DNA from: Streptomyces antibioticus
Lineage (GTDB): Bacteria; Actinomycetota; Actinomycetes; Streptomycetales; Streptomycetaceae
Reading direction: 5' to 3'
DNA: 64,000 nt
Assembly: GCF_001514065.1 (NCBI RefSeq)
Contig: NZ_KQ948423.1
Span: 434,001 to 498,000 of the forward strand
The stretch's first letter is position 1; each line of letters begins with the position of its first letter. Made by a program: the position numbers and the translations under genes. Under the pieces are notes generated by a model, which did not search any database, was not told the origin of the DNA, and saw only the letters and a list, made by a program, of their open reading frames with translations. Positions 7,822 through 17,038 of this stretch are shown here, piece after piece.

Positions 7822-9219
7822 GTGGATCGCACCGCCCAGCTGACCTCGCATGTCCGGACCCGACCCTTCGTATACGAACCGGACGTCACGACACATTCTC
7901 TGCACGTCAGGGCGGCCCGGGTACTGGAGGCCAACTGGACAGGCACCTCAACGGTCCCCTCCCGCAGCCTGTACCCGCACCAGTGGTCCTGGGACTCGGC
8001 GTTCATCGCGATCGGCCTGCGGCACCTGTCCCCGTTAAGGGCACAGACGGAACTGGAGACGCTGCTCGACGCCCAATGGGGTGACGGGCGGATCCCGCAC
8101 ATCGTGTTCAACCCCTCCGTGCCGCTCGACGCCTACTTCCCGAGCCCCGACTTCTGGCGCTCCTCGACCGCGGGGCGCGCTGCGGGCGCCCCGCGCACCG
8201 TACAGACGTCCGGCATCGTGCAGCCACCGGTGCACGCGCTGGCCGCCTGGCTGGTGCACCAGGCCGACCCGGGCCTGTCCCGGGCCCGCGGCTTCCTCAC
8301 CCGGGTCTACCCCCACCTGGCCGCGTGGCACCGCTATCTCCTGCACCGCAGGGACCTGGGCGGCGCCGGCCTGGCATCGGTGGTCCACCCCTGGGAGCAG
8401 GGCATGGACAACAGTCCTTGCTGGGACGCCCCGTTGAGCCGGATCACCCCGGCCCCGGCCCGCTCCTTCCGCCGCGCCGACCTGGACCACGGGTCGCCGG
8501 AGGACCGCCCCACGGACCTGGACTACGGCCGTTACGTCCGCCTGGCGACGGACTACCGGGACGGCGAATACGCCGACGGGGCAGGGGAGTTCGCAGTCGA
8601 GGACCCGTCCTTCAACGCCCTGCTCATCGCCTCCGAGCACGCCCTGGCCTGTATCGCCCAGGAGTTGGGAGCGCCCGGCACCGCCCGCCACACCCGGGCC
8701 GAACGCCTGACCGCGACCCTCATCGACCGCCTCTGGGACCCGGCGGAGGGCATGTTCTTCTGCCGTGACGTCCGCACGGACGCGCTGATCCCGGAGCGCA
8801 GCGTCTCCGGCCTGATCCCCCTGCTCCTGCCCACACTCCCCCGGGACGTCGTCACGGCCCTGGTCCGCACGACGGCCTCCAAGCACTTCGGACTCGGCGC
8901 CACCACCCGCCTGGTCCCCAGCTACGACCTGCTCGGCGAGGCCTTCGACCCGCACCGCTACTGGCGCGGCCCGGCCTGGTTCAACACCAGCTGGCTGCTG
9001 GAGCGCGGCCTGCGCACCCATGGCGAACGGGGCCGGGCCGCCGCGCTGCGCAGGGCGGTCCTGCACCTGGCCGACACCTCCGACTTCGCGGAGTACGTCG
9101 ACCCGTACACCGGCGAGGCCTGCGGGGCGACCGGCTTCGGCTGGACCGCCGCGCTCTCGCTCGACCTGCTTCACAGCGCCACCACCCACACGGGATCCAA
9201 GGGAGGGGACCGGGAATGA
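7822..9219 (+). CDS. MGH-like/GH63-type glycoside hydrolase
   Basis: About 465 residues with an (alpha/alpha)6-barrel signature: YPHQWSWDSAFIAIG near the N terminus, HPWEQGMDNSPCWD in the middle, and YWRGPAWFNTSWLL plus TGFGWTAAL near the end. This pattern is shared by mannosylglycerate/glucosylglycerate hydrolases and GH63 enzymes. No signal peptide, so it probably acts on an imported or internal glycoside. I chose the GTG at 7822, with GGGGAG six bases upstream. The stop overlaps the start of the next gene by four bases (ATGA), so the two hydrolases are translationally coupled. Divergent from the ROK regulator. Substrate not determinable; glucosylglycerate, mannosylglycerate or a trehalose-like glycoside are candidates. 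Confidence 0.8.
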   Translation: MDRTAQLTSHVRTRPFVYEPDVTTHSLHVRAARVLEANWTGTSTVPSRSLYPHQWSWDSAFIAIGLRHLSPLRAQTELETLLDAQWGDGRIPHIVFNPSVPLDAYFPSPDFWRSSTAGRAAGAPRTVQTSGIVQPPVHALAAWLVHQADPGLSRARGFLTRVYPHLAAWHRYLLHRRDLGGAGLASVVHPWEQGMDNSPCWDAPLSRITPAPARSFRRADLDHGSPEDRPTDLDYGRYVRLATDYRDGEYADGAGEFAVEDPSFNALLIASEHALACIAQELGAPGTARHTRAERLTATLIDRLWDPAEGMFFCRDVRTDALIPERSVSGLIPLLLPTLPRDVVTALVRTTASKHFGLGATTRLVPSYDLLGEAFDPHRYWRGPAWFNTSWLLERGLRTHGERGRAAALRRAVLHLADTSDFAEYVDPYTGEACGATGFGWTAALSLDLLHSATTHTGSKGGDRE

Positions 9220-11159
9220 CGGAGCGGCATCATCTGCTCGTTCGCGGCGGGACGTTCGCGGCCGTGGGAGACGGCGGGGACATCAGCGGAGTCCGGAGCG
9301 GCAGCTCCCCGTCCCCCGAAGGGTTATTCGTACGCGACGCCCGCCACCTGAGCCGCTGGCAGCTCACGGTGGACGGCGCCGTCCCCGAGGCCCTCACCCC
9401 GGTGGCCGACGGCGACACGGCCCGCTGTGTCCTGGTCCCCCGGGGCGGCCGCAACGAACCCCCGGCGTACACGATCTTCCGCGAACAGGCGGTGGGAGAC
9501 GGCTCGTTCGTCGAGTCCCTGCGCGTGACGAGCAACCGCCCGGTCCCCACCACGGTCCGCCTGGCGGTCACCGCGGACGCCGACTTCACCGACCAGTTCG
9601 AGCTCCGCTCCGACTACCGCACCTACGCCAAGACCGGCGCCACCCGCTCCCGCGAAGTCCTGGACTCCGGCGTGGAGTTCACCTACCAGCGCGGCGAATG
9701 GCGTTCCTGTACCACGGTGACGGCCGAGCCCGCGCCGGAAGCCGTGGAAGAGACCGGCACCGGCGCCCGCCGCCTGGTCTGGACGCTGGACCTGGAGCCG
9801 CACGGCACGGGTGAGCTGACCCTCCGGGTCATGGCCCGCCCGCACGGCGACAAACGCACCCTCCGCGTCCCCAAGTCCCCCACCGCCCTCAGCGCCGAAC
9901 TCATCGCCCTGGAGGGCGAGTTCGTGGAGGGCGTGGCCTTCCCGACCGGCTGGCCCGAACTGGCCGCCGCGTGCGCCCGGGGCCTCGCCGACCTGGCCTC
10001 GCTCCAGGTCCCCGCACAGGGCCCGGACGGCGAGACCCTGCACGTCCCGGCGGCAGGCGCCCCCTGGTTCCTGACCCTGCTGGGCCGGGACGCCCTGCTG
10101 ACCTCCCTCTTCGCCCTCCCCTACCGCCCCCAGCTGGCGGCGGCCACGCTCCCGGCCCTGGCCGCGGCACAGGCGACGGAGACCGGCCCGAACGCGGTCG
10201 CCCAGCCGGGCAAGATCGTGCACGAGGTACGCCACGGCGAACTGGCGCACTTCGGCCAGGTCCCCTACGGCCGCTACTACGGCTCGGTGGACGCGACCCC
10301 GCTCTTCCTGGTCCTCCTCGGCGCGTACGTCGAACAGACCGGGGACCTGGCCCTCGCCCGCCGTCTGGAATCCCACGCCCGCGCGGCGATCGGCTGGATG
10401 CTGGACCACGGCGGCCTGACCTCCCGCGGCTATCTCGTCTACCGCGCCGACCAGGGCGGCCTCGCCAACCAGAACTGGAAGGACTCCCCCGGCTCCATCT
10501 GCTCCTCCGACGGCACCCGCGCCTCCGGCGCGGTGATGGCGGCGGGCGCGCAGGGCTACGCGTACGACGCGCTGCGGCGCACGGCGTGGCTGGCGCGGAC
10601 GGTGTGGGCGGACGAGACGTACGCCGCCCTCCTCGAACAGGCCGCGGGCGACCTCCGCGACCGTTTCCAGCGGGACTTCTGGATGCGGGACCGCGCCTTC
10701 CCCGCCCTCGCCCTGGACGGCGACGGCCGCCAACTCGACGCGCTGGCCTCCGACGCCGGGCATCTGCTGTGGTCGGGGCTGCTGGACAAGGAGTACGGCG
10801 AGGTGGTGGGCCGGCGCCTGCTGGAACCGGACTTCTTCTCCGGCTGGGGCGTAAGGACGCTGGCGGCCGGGCAGGCGGCGTACCACCCGCTGTCGTATCA
10901 CCGGGGTTCGGTGTGGCCGCACGACAACGCGCTCATCACGCTGGGCCTGGCCCGGTACGGGCTGCATGACGAGGCGCGTTCGGTGGCGCACGGGTTGGTG
11001 GACGCCGCGACGTCGGCCGGCCACCGGCTCCCGGAAGTCATCGCCGGGTACGGCAGGGACACGCATCGGGAGCCGGTGCCTTATCCGCACGCGTGTGTGC
11101 GGGAGGCTCGGTCGGCTGCGGCGCCTCTTGCGTTGCTGACGGCGGTTGGGGGCGCCTAG
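9216..11159 (+). CDS. Glycogen-debranching-type amylo-alpha-1,6-glucosidase
   Basis: 647 residues. The N-terminal half is a beta-sandwich of the GDE_N_bis type (LLVRGGTFAAVGDGG, then GLFVRDARHLSRW). The C-terminal half is an alpha/alpha barrel with APWFLTLLGRDALLTSLFA, NQNWKDSPGSI and YHRGSVWPHDNALI, typical of amylo-alpha-1,6-glucosidase-like GH proteins. No signal peptide. Translationally coupled (ATGA overlap) to the upstream MGH-like hydrolase, so the pair probably degrades one branched or capped glucoside. Control by the divergent ROK regulator is likely. Homologues in actinobacteria are usually annotated as glycogen debranching protein; the true substrate is often untested. Confidence 0.85.
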   Translation: MTERHHLLVRGGTFAAVGDGGDISGVRSGSSPSPEGLFVRDARHLSRWQLTVDGAVPEALTPVADGDTARCVLVPRGGRNEPPAYTIFREQAVGDGSFVESLRVTSNRPVPTTVRLAVTADADFTDQFELRSDYRTYAKTGATRSREVLDSGVEFTYQRGEWRSCTTVTAEPAPEAVEETGTGARRLVWTLDLEPHGTGELTLRVMARPHGDKRTLRVPKSPTALSAELIALEGEFVEGVAFPTGWPELAAACARGLADLASLQVPAQGPDGETLHVPAAGAPWFLTLLGRDALLTSLFALPYRPQLAAATLPALAAAQATETGPNAVAQPGKIVHEVRHGELAHFGQVPYGRYYGSVDATPLFLVLLGAYVEQTGDLALARRLESHARAAIGWMLDHGGLTSRGYLVYRADQGGLANQNWKDSPGSICSSDGTRASGAVMAAGAQGYAYDALRRTAWLARTVWADETYAALLEQAAGDLRDRFQRDFWMRDRAFPALALDGDGRQLDALASDAGHLLWSGLLDKEYGEVVGRRLLEPDFFSGWGVRTLAAGQAAYHPLSYHRGSVWPHDNALITLGLARYGLHDEARSVAHGLVDAATSAGHRLPEVIAGYGRDTHREPVPYPHACVREARSAAAPLALLTAVGGA

Positions 11160-11402
11160 GAGCTCGGCAGGACCTGTGGTGGGGCGAGTGCGGGCCCGTC
11201 GTGGCTGGTCGCGCCCACGCGGCGGAGCCGCACATCGACACAGCCCCGCGCCCCTGAGCGGCGTTGACGATCCGTTTGCTTCGAGTTTGCCCGAGTCCCC
11301 TGAACAGCCTTCTACGGCACCCCGTACCTGGATGTGGCGGGTCCGAGACCCCATGTCGGATCCGCCACCACGCCATCGGGTCCCGCACGGAAGGTCCTCC
11401 GG

Positions 11403-13097
11403 GTGTCCGTCTCCACCAGCACGCCCCCGCCGACCGAGGACGTCGTCCTCGACGCCCCCACCACCCCCCGCCCGCCCATCCTCCGCTGGACGGTGACCAC
11501 CCTCGCCGCGCTGCTCGTCCTGGCCGCGCTGCTCCTCCCCAACGCGCTGCCCGCGCTCAAGCCGAACCGGTTCACGCGCATCCCGGTGGAGGCGATCATC
11601 GGGGCGGCGGTGGCGCTGTGGCTGCCGAGGCGGCCCAGGATCATCGTGGCGGCGATATCCGGAGTGGGCCTCGGAGTCCTGACCATCCTGAACCTGCTGG
11701 ACATGGGCTTCCGGGATTATCTGGGCCGGGGCTTCAACATGATCCTGGACTGGGAGCTGCTGGACGACGCGCAGTCGTACATGAAGGACTCCATGGGCGG
11801 AACGGTCACCGTCCTCGCCACCGTCGGAGCGATCCTCCTGGTCGTGCTCCTCCTGCTCCTGACGGCCCTGGCCATGGTCCGGCTGAGCAACGTACTGGTG
11901 GCGCACCGGGCGAAGGCGACCCGGGGCACCCTGATCACAGCCATGGCATGGATCACCTGCTACGCCCTCGGGCTCCAGCTCGGCGGCGTGCCGATCGCCG
12001 CCGACCGGGCCGCGGCGGCGCTGAAGATCCAGGCGACGCGGGTGACGGACACGATCCGCGACGAGGCGGCGTTCGCCCGCGAGGCCAAGGCGGACACCTT
12101 CGGGGCGACCCCCGGCAGCCAGCTCGTCCCCGACCTCCGGGGCAAGGACGTGATCTTCACCTTCATCGAGAGCTACGGCCGCAGCGCGATCGAGGACCCG
12201 ATCATGGCGCCGGGCGTGGACCGGACGCTCATCTCCAGCACCGAGGCGCTCAAGAAGGCGGGCTACAGCGCGCGCAGCGGCTGGCTGACGTCGGCGACGT
12301 ACGGCGGCAGCAGTTGGCTGGGCCACTCCACCACCCTGTCCGGCCTGTGGATCGACAACCAGCAGCGCTACCGCACGGTGATGGCCAGCGACCACCTCAG
12401 CCTCACCAAGGCGTTCAAGAAGACGGGCGCATGGGACACGGTCGGCGTCATGCCGGGCATCCAGAAAGGCTGGCCGGAGCAGCGCTACTACGGCCTGGAC
12501 AAGGTCTACAACGCCTTCCAACTCGGCTATCAGGGACCGAAGTTCAGCTGGTCGACGATGCCCGACCAGTACGCCCTGGAGGCCTTCCAGCGCCAGGTCC
12601 ACGGCAAGAAGCGGGACAAGCCCCTGATGTCGGAGATCATCCTGACCTCCAGCCACCAGCCCTGGGCCCCGATCCCCAAGATGGTCGACTGGAACGACCT
12701 GGGCGACGGCAAGATCTTCGACGCCATCCAGAAGGCCGGCAAGAAGCCCTCGGACATCATCACCGACCCCACCAAGTCCCGTGAGGAGTACGGCAAGTCG
12801 ATCCAGTACTCGGTGACGGCCCTCACCCAGTGGCTGGAGCGCTACGGCACCAAGAACACCGTCCTGGTCTTCCTGGGCGACCACCAGCCCATAGCCCGGG
12901 TCAGCGGCAACCACGCCAGCCGCGACGTCCCGATCTCCATAGTGGCCAAGGACCCGAAGGTCCTGGACAAGATCACCGACTGGAACTGGACGGAGGGCCT
13001 GAAGCCGGCCCACAACGCCCCGGTCTGGAAGATGAGCGCATTCCGCGACCGCTTCCTGAAGGCATACGGCTCGACACCGCACCCGTCGAACAGCTGA
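11403..13097 (+). CDS. LtaS-like membrane phosphotransferase/sulfatase-fold protein
   Basis: About 564 residues: a proline-rich cytoplasmic start, four or five N-terminal membrane helices, then an extracellular alkaline-phosphatase/sulfatase-fold domain. Metal and catalytic positions are recognisable as FIESYGRSAIEDP (Glu ligand), GGSSWLGHSTTLSG (Ser/Thr nucleophile region) and VFLGDHQPIA (Asp-His). The architecture matches lipoteichoic-acid-synthase-like and phosphoglycerol-transferase proteins acting on envelope polymers. I chose the GTG at 11403 with AAGG upstream; an in-frame ATG at 11334 exists. It follows the debranching gene by 243 bp that hold no gene, so it probably has its own promoter. 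Polymer substrate unknown. Confidence 0.8.
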   Translation: MSVSTSTPPPTEDVVLDAPTTPRPPILRWTVTTLAALLVLAALLLPNALPALKPNRFTRIPVEAIIGAAVALWLPRRPRIIVAAISGVGLGVLTILNLLDMGFRDYLGRGFNMILDWELLDDAQSYMKDSMGGTVTVLATVGAILLVVLLLLLTALAMVRLSNVLVAHRAKATRGTLITAMAWITCYALGLQLGGVPIAADRAAAALKIQATRVTDTIRDEAAFAREAKADTFGATPGSQLVPDLRGKDVIFTFIESYGRSAIEDPIMAPGVDRTLISSTEALKKAGYSARSGWLTSATYGGSSWLGHSTTLSGLWIDNQQRYRTVMASDHLSLTKAFKKTGAWDTVGVMPGIQKGWPEQRYYGLDKVYNAFQLGYQGPKFSWSTMPDQYALEAFQRQVHGKKRDKPLMSEIILTSSHQPWAPIPKMVDWNDLGDGKIFDAIQKAGKKPSDIITDPTKSREEYGKSIQYSVTALTQWLERYGTKNTVLVFLGDHQPIARVSGNHASRDVPISIVAKDPKVLDKITDWNWTEGLKPAHNAPVWKMSAFRDRFLKAYGSTPHPSNS

Positions 13098-13147
13098 ACA
13101 GTCACCCCCGCGGACCCGCAGCGCGCGACGGCGGGAAGGGGACGTGT

Positions 13148-13240
13148 CGGGGGGTGTCCGCCCGCAGCGGTTGGCGCGTCAACACGGGCGCCCTTTCCAA
13201 ATAGCCGATTCCGCGCCGTTCCGAGGACGGACACCCCCCG
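13148..13240. repeat. Long-range perfect 13-bp inverted repeat
   Basis: CGGGGGGTGTCCG (13148-13160) and CGGACACCCCCCG (13228-13240) are perfect complements separated by 67 bases. They lie in the gap between two convergent genes. The structure may be a bidirectional terminator or a remnant of a small mobile repeat. The rest of the gap 13098-13306 carries no gene. Confidence 0.6.
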
Positions 13241-13306
13241 GCGCGGCCCCGCCCCACAACGCACCGCCGCCGCGAACGCGAACCCCCACGCGGCCGCACC
13301 CACGGC

Positions 13307-14449
13307 TCAGCCGCCGGACGTGTCCAGTTCCGCGTCCTCGCTGACGCCCGCGCAGTCGTACGGATCCTTCAGCCAACCGTCCGGCAGGACGACCCGGTTG
13401 TTCCCCGACGTACGCCCCCGAGGACCGTCCGCCCCCACCGGCCACGCCTGGTCGAGGTCCAACTCGTCGAGCCCGGAGCGCAGTTCCTCCAGCGACGAAG
13501 TGATCGCCAGCCTCTTGCGCATCTCGCTGCCGACCGCGAAGCCCTTCAGATACCAGGCGACATGCTTGCGGAAGTCGACAACACCCTTGGACTCGTCACC
13601 GATCCACTCCCCGAGCAGCCGCGCGTGGCGGACCATGATGTCGGCCACCTCGCGCAGCGACGGACGCGCGATGTCCTCCGTACGCCCCTCGAACGCCGCC
13701 ACCAGGTCCGCGAACAGCCACGGCCGCCCCAGGCACCCACGCCCCACGACCACCCCGTCACAGCCGGTCTCGCGCACCATCCGCAGCGCGTCCTCCGCCG
13801 ACCAGATGTCGCCGTTGCCGAGGACCGGGATCTCCGGCACGTGCTCCTTAAGGCGCGCAATGGCGTCCCAGTCGGCCGTACCGCCGTAGTGCTGCGCCGC
13901 CGTCCGCCCGTGCAGCGCGATCGCCGTCACGCCCTCCTCCACCGCGATCCGCCCGGCGTCGAGGTACGTGATGTGGTCGTCGTCGATGCCCTTGCGCATC
14001 TTCATCGTGACCGGCAGGTCACCCGCCCCCGACACCGCCTCCCGCAGGATCGCCCGCAGCAGCGGCCGCTTGTACGGCAGCGCCGACCCGCCGCCCTTGC
14101 GCGTCACCTTCGGCACCGGGCACCCGAAGTTCAGGTCGATGTGATCGGCGAGCCCCTCCTCCGCGATCATGCGGACGGCCTTGCCGACGGTGGCCGGGTC
14201 GACGCCGTACAGCTGGATGGAGCGCGGCTTCTCGCTCTCGTCGAAGTGGACCAGCTGCATGGTCTTCTCGTTGCGCTCGACCAGCGCCCGCGTCGTGATC
14301 ATCTCGCTCACGAACAGCCCCTTGCCCCCGCTGAACTCCCGGCACAGGGTGCGGAAGGGCGCGTTGGTGATCCCGGCCATGGGGGCCAGGACGACGGGCG
14401 GCTGAACGGTGTGCGGCCCGATCTGGAGGGGCGCGGCGGTCGTGGACAT
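13307..14449 (-). CDS. dusB: tRNA-dihydrouridine synthase, DusB type
   Basis: FMN enzyme that reduces uridines in the tRNA D-loop using NADPH. 380 residues. The N-terminal TIM barrel starts LAPMAGITNAPFR. The active-site Cys is in NFGCPVPKVTRKGGG, with the following Lys and the HGRTAAQHYGG motif, and flavin-phosphate contacts lie in VLGNGDIWS and VVVGRGCLGRPWLF. The C-terminal helical tRNA-binding domain ends in a short polar tail. ATG at 14449; the Shine-Dalgarno GGGGGA is unusually close, so the start is slightly uncertain. It stands alone; from memory dusB and ppdK are near neighbours in other Streptomyces. Confidence 0.93.
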   Translation of the reverse strand: MSTTAAPLQIGPHTVQPPVVLAPMAGITNAPFRTLCREFSGGKGLFVSEMITTRALVERNEKTMQLVHFDESEKPRSIQLYGVDPATVGKAVRMIAEEGLADHIDLNFGCPVPKVTRKGGGSALPYKRPLLRAILREAVSGAGDLPVTMKMRKGIDDDHITYLDAGRIAVEEGVTAIALHGRTAAQHYGGTADWDAIARLKEHVPEIPVLGNGDIWSAEDALRMVRETGCDGVVVGRGCLGRPWLFADLVAAFEGRTEDIARPSLREVADIMVRHARLLGEWIGDESKGVVDFRKHVAWYLKGFAVGSEMRKRLAITSSLEELRSGLDELDLDQAWPVGADGPRGRTSGNNRVVLPDGWLKDPYDCAGVSEDAELDTSGG

Positions 14450-14505
14450 TCCCCCATTGTCGCGTACGACGACCAGTGCCCCTCGGCGGAGCCCGACCGG
14501 AACGC

Positions 14506-14590
14506 CACTCGACTCCCCCTCGACTCCCAGCTGACTCCCGCTCGACTCGCACTCGACTCCCACCTGGCTCCCCCTCGACTCGCACTCGAT
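14506..14590. repeat. 33-bp tandem repeat, about 2.6 copies
   Basis: Unit 1 (14506-14538) and unit 2 (14539-14571) agree at 28 of 33 positions; a partial third unit runs to 14590. The core element CTCGACTC occurs five times. It lies upstream of both dusB (minus) and the exporter gene (plus). It is a minisatellite-like tract that may vary in copy number between strains, or a cluster of binding sites. Confidence 0.7.
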
Positions 14591-14607
14591 CATGTAACAG
14601 CCATTAG

Positions 14608-14637
14608 TTAGACGCACTATCGAAATCGGCGTACGCT
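14608..14637 (+). promoter_or_regulatory. Promoter for a leaderless transcript
   Basis: TTAGAC at 14608-14613, an 18-base spacer, then TACGCT at 14632-14637. The -10 lies seven bases before the ATG at 14645, and there is no Shine-Dalgarno sequence. Transcription would therefore start at or next to the A of the start codon, as in leaderless Streptomyces mRNAs. Confidence 0.5.
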
Positions 14638-14644
14638 GAACCCC

Positions 14645-16090
14645 ATGCCCGAGCTCAGCCATCGCCGGCGCCTCCTCGTCCTCGCGATCTGCTGCATGAG
14701 CCTGCTGATCGTGAGCCTCGACAACACGGTGCTGAACGTCGCCCTGCCGTCCATGCAGCACGACCTCGACGCCACCACGTCGGGCCTGCAGTGGACGATC
14801 GACGCCTACACGCTCGTCCTGGCCTCGCTGCTGATGCTGGCCGGGTCGACAGCCGACCGGATCGGCCGCAAGCGGGTCTTCATGGCGGGCCTGGTCGTCT
14901 TCACGGTCGGCTCGGTGCTCTGCTCCCTCGCCCCGAACCTGGAGGCGCTCATCGCCTTCCGCATGGTGCAGGCGGTCGGCGGCTCGATGCTCAACCCCGT
15001 CGCGATGTCGATCATCACCAACACCTTCACGGACCCGCGCGAGCGCGCCCGCGCGATCGGCGCGTGGGGTGCGGTGGTCGGCATCTCGATGGCCGCCGGG
15101 CCACTGGTCGGCGGCCTGCTCGTGGACTCCGTCGGCTGGCGCTCGATCTTCTGGATCAACCTCCCGGTCGGCCTCGCCGCCCTCCTGCTCACCCTCCGCT
15201 ACGTCCCCGAGTCCCGCGCCCCCAAGGCCAAGCGCCCCGACCCGCTGGGCCAGTTCCTGGTGATCGTGCTGTTCGGCTCGCTGACCTACGCGATCATCGA
15301 GACCCCGAACGCCGGGTTCGCCTCGACGCTGCCGTACGCCGCGCTGGCCCTGGCCGCGCTGCTGGGCCTCCTCCGGTACGAGCCGCGGCGCGAGGAACCC
15401 CTCATCGACCTGCGGTTCTTCCGGTCGGTGCCGTTCAGCGGGGCGACGGTGATCGCGATCAGCGCGTTCGCGGCACTGGGCGGGTTCCTGTTCCTGTCGA
15501 CGCTGTATCTGCAGAACGTCCGGGGGCTGGACGCGCTGCACGCGGGACTGTGGATGCTGCCGATGGCGGTGCCGACGTTCCTGTGCGCACCGCTGTCCGG
15601 GCGGCTGGTCGGCACCCGGGGGCCGCGCGTGCCGCTGCTGATCGCCGGGTTCGCGATGACGGCGAGCGGGGTGATGTTCGCGGCCTTCGACGCGGAGACC
15701 TCCAACGTCACGCTGTTCGTCGGGTACGTCCTGTTCGGCCTCGGCTTCGGGTTCGTGAACGCGCCGATCACCAACACGGCGGTGTCCGGGATGCCGCGGG
15801 CGCAGGCGGGGGTGGCGGCGGCGGTCGCCTCCACGAGCCGGCAGTTGGGGCAGACGCTGGGCGTCGCGGTGATCGGCGCGGTGCTGGCGGCGGGCGTGGG
15901 GTCGTCGTCGTACAAGAAGGCGTTCGTGGATGCCGCCGGGCCCGGGTGGTGGATCCTCGCCGGGTGCGGGTTCGCGGTGCTGGTGCTGGGTGCGCTGAGC
16001 AGTGGGGTGCGGGCCCGGCGTACCGCGGAGCGGGTGGCCGAGCGGTTGTCCTCCGCCGAGGTGCGGGAGGCCGCGGGGGTTTCCGTCTAA
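14645..16090 (+). CDS. DHA2-type MFS drug exporter (first of three)
   Basis: 481 residues with 14 predicted membrane helices, the EmrB/QacA layout of proton-driven multidrug exporters. Motif D1-like LDNTVLNVALPSM is in helix 1; motif A-like ADRIGRKRVF is in the first loop; motif C-like GAVVGISMAAGPLVGGLL is in helix 5. The substrate cannot be told from sequence. It appears to be leaderless (see promoter). Its stop overlaps by four bases the convergent MmyB-like regulator gene, so the 3' ends interlock. Confidence 0.88.
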   Translation: MPELSHRRRLLVLAICCMSLLIVSLDNTVLNVALPSMQHDLDATTSGLQWTIDAYTLVLASLLMLAGSTADRIGRKRVFMAGLVVFTVGSVLCSLAPNLEALIAFRMVQAVGGSMLNPVAMSIITNTFTDPRERARAIGAWGAVVGISMAAGPLVGGLLVDSVGWRSIFWINLPVGLAALLLTLRYVPESRAPKAKRPDPLGQFLVIVLFGSLTYAIIETPNAGFASTLPYAALALAALLGLLRYEPRREEPLIDLRFFRSVPFSGATVIAISAFAALGGFLFLSTLYLQNVRGLDALHAGLWMLPMAVPTFLCAPLSGRLVGTRGPRVPLLIAGFAMTASGVMFAAFDAETSNVTLFVGYVLFGLGFGFVNAPITNTAVSGMPRAQAGVAAAVASTSRQLGQTLGVAVIGAVLAAGVGSSSYKKAFVDAAGPGWWILAGCGFAVLVLGALSSGVRARRTAERVAERLSSAEVREAAGVSV

Positions 16091-16992
16091 GCGCCGTCGG
16101 GGGTTCGCTCCAGGGCGAGCGCGTGCAGTCGTTCCAGCCGCTCCTTGGACTCCTCGTCCGCCGGCACGTACGTCACGATGCGCGGCCCCGCCTCCGGCCC
16201 CAGCCACATGTCGGTGTGATCGACCGCGACCCGGCCCACGTACCGGTTCAGGAACTCCTTGCGCTTGCCGCGATGGGCGCCCACCTCATGCCGGTCCCAG
16301 GCCTCGCAGAACTCGGGGGACTCGGTGCGCAGGCGCTGGAGGAGCATCTTCCAGGCCGGCTCACCGAGGTGCCCGGCCATGGTGGCGCGGAAGCGGGCGG
16401 CCATGAGGCGCTGGGTCTGGTCCAGGTGCACGATCGAGGACCGCCACGGCTCGTGGGTGTAGGAGAGGATCAGGCAGTTGCGGTCCTCCGCGGGCACCGC
16501 GTCGAGGTCGCAGAGCAGCAGCCCGTAGGTCCGGTTGTAGGCGAGGATGTCGTACCGGCTGTTCTGCACGCAGGCCGGGATGGGCTCCAGCTGCTCCAGG
16601 ACGCGTTGGATCGCGGGCGTGATGGAGGGGCAGGTGGTGGCCGGCGTCGGGTCGACCGCTCCGGCGAGCTGGAAGAGGTGGGCCCGCTCGCTGGGGTCCA
16701 GCAGCAGCGTGCGGGCCAGCGCGTCCAGGACCTGCACCGAGACCTGGATGTCCCGCGCCTGCTCCAGCCAGGTGTACCAGGTGACGCCGACCGCGGAGAG
16801 GTGCGCGACCTCCTCGCGCCGCAGCCCGGGCGTGCGGCGCCGGCGTCCCCGGGGCAGGCCGACCTGCTCGGGGCTGATGTGCTCACGCCGGTGCCGCAGG
16901 AACGCGGCGAGCTCATGCCGCCGCACCTCCGCGGCACCCGTCGCGCCGGAGCTCGCGGGGGCCGTCGCCGTGATCTCGGCCATCGTCGTCAT
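16087..16992 (-). CDS. XRE-family regulator with MmyB-like ligand-binding domain
   Basis: 301 residues. The N-terminal helix-turn-helix (about residues 25-95) has RRTPGLRREEVAHLSAVGVTWYTWLEQ, a hallmark of the actinobacterial MmyB-like group. The C-terminal half is a PAS-like pocket, in related proteins bound by fatty acids. Such regulators usually control an adjacent transporter or oxidoreductase gene. It is divergent from the exporter at 17094 across 101 bp that hold an inverted repeat, and convergent with the exporter at 14645. Control of the divergent exporter is the most likely role. Confidence 0.87.
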   Translation of the reverse strand: MTTMAEITATAPASSGATGAAEVRRHELAAFLRHRREHISPEQVGLPRGRRRRTPGLRREEVAHLSAVGVTWYTWLEQARDIQVSVQVLDALARTLLLDPSERAHLFQLAGAVDPTPATTCPSITPAIQRVLEQLEPIPACVQNSRYDILAYNRTYGLLLCDLDAVPAEDRNCLILSYTHEPWRSSIVHLDQTQRLMAARFRATMAGHLGEPAWKMLLQRLRTESPEFCEAWDRHEVGAHRGKRKEFLNRYVGRVAVDHTDMWLGPEAGPRIVTYVPADEESKERLERLHALALERTPDGA

Positions 16993-17038
16993 ACCTCCAG
17001 CGTGCCGCCGGCCGGACCCTGTTTCCAGGTACTCCTTC

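Noticed and set aside
9324-13082. 1252-codon open frame on the minus strand across the debranching and LtaS-like genes
   Set aside because: Shadow frame produced by GC-rich codons. It spans two real genes and their spacer, and has no recognisable fold.
14506-14590. CRISPR-like array
   Set aside because: The repeat units are directly adjacent with no spacers, and no cas gene is present.
13307-16207. 966-codon minus-strand frame seeming to fuse dusB to an upstream domain
   Set aside because: Only the part from 14449 down is real dusB. The rest runs antisense through the first exporter and the 33-bp repeat.
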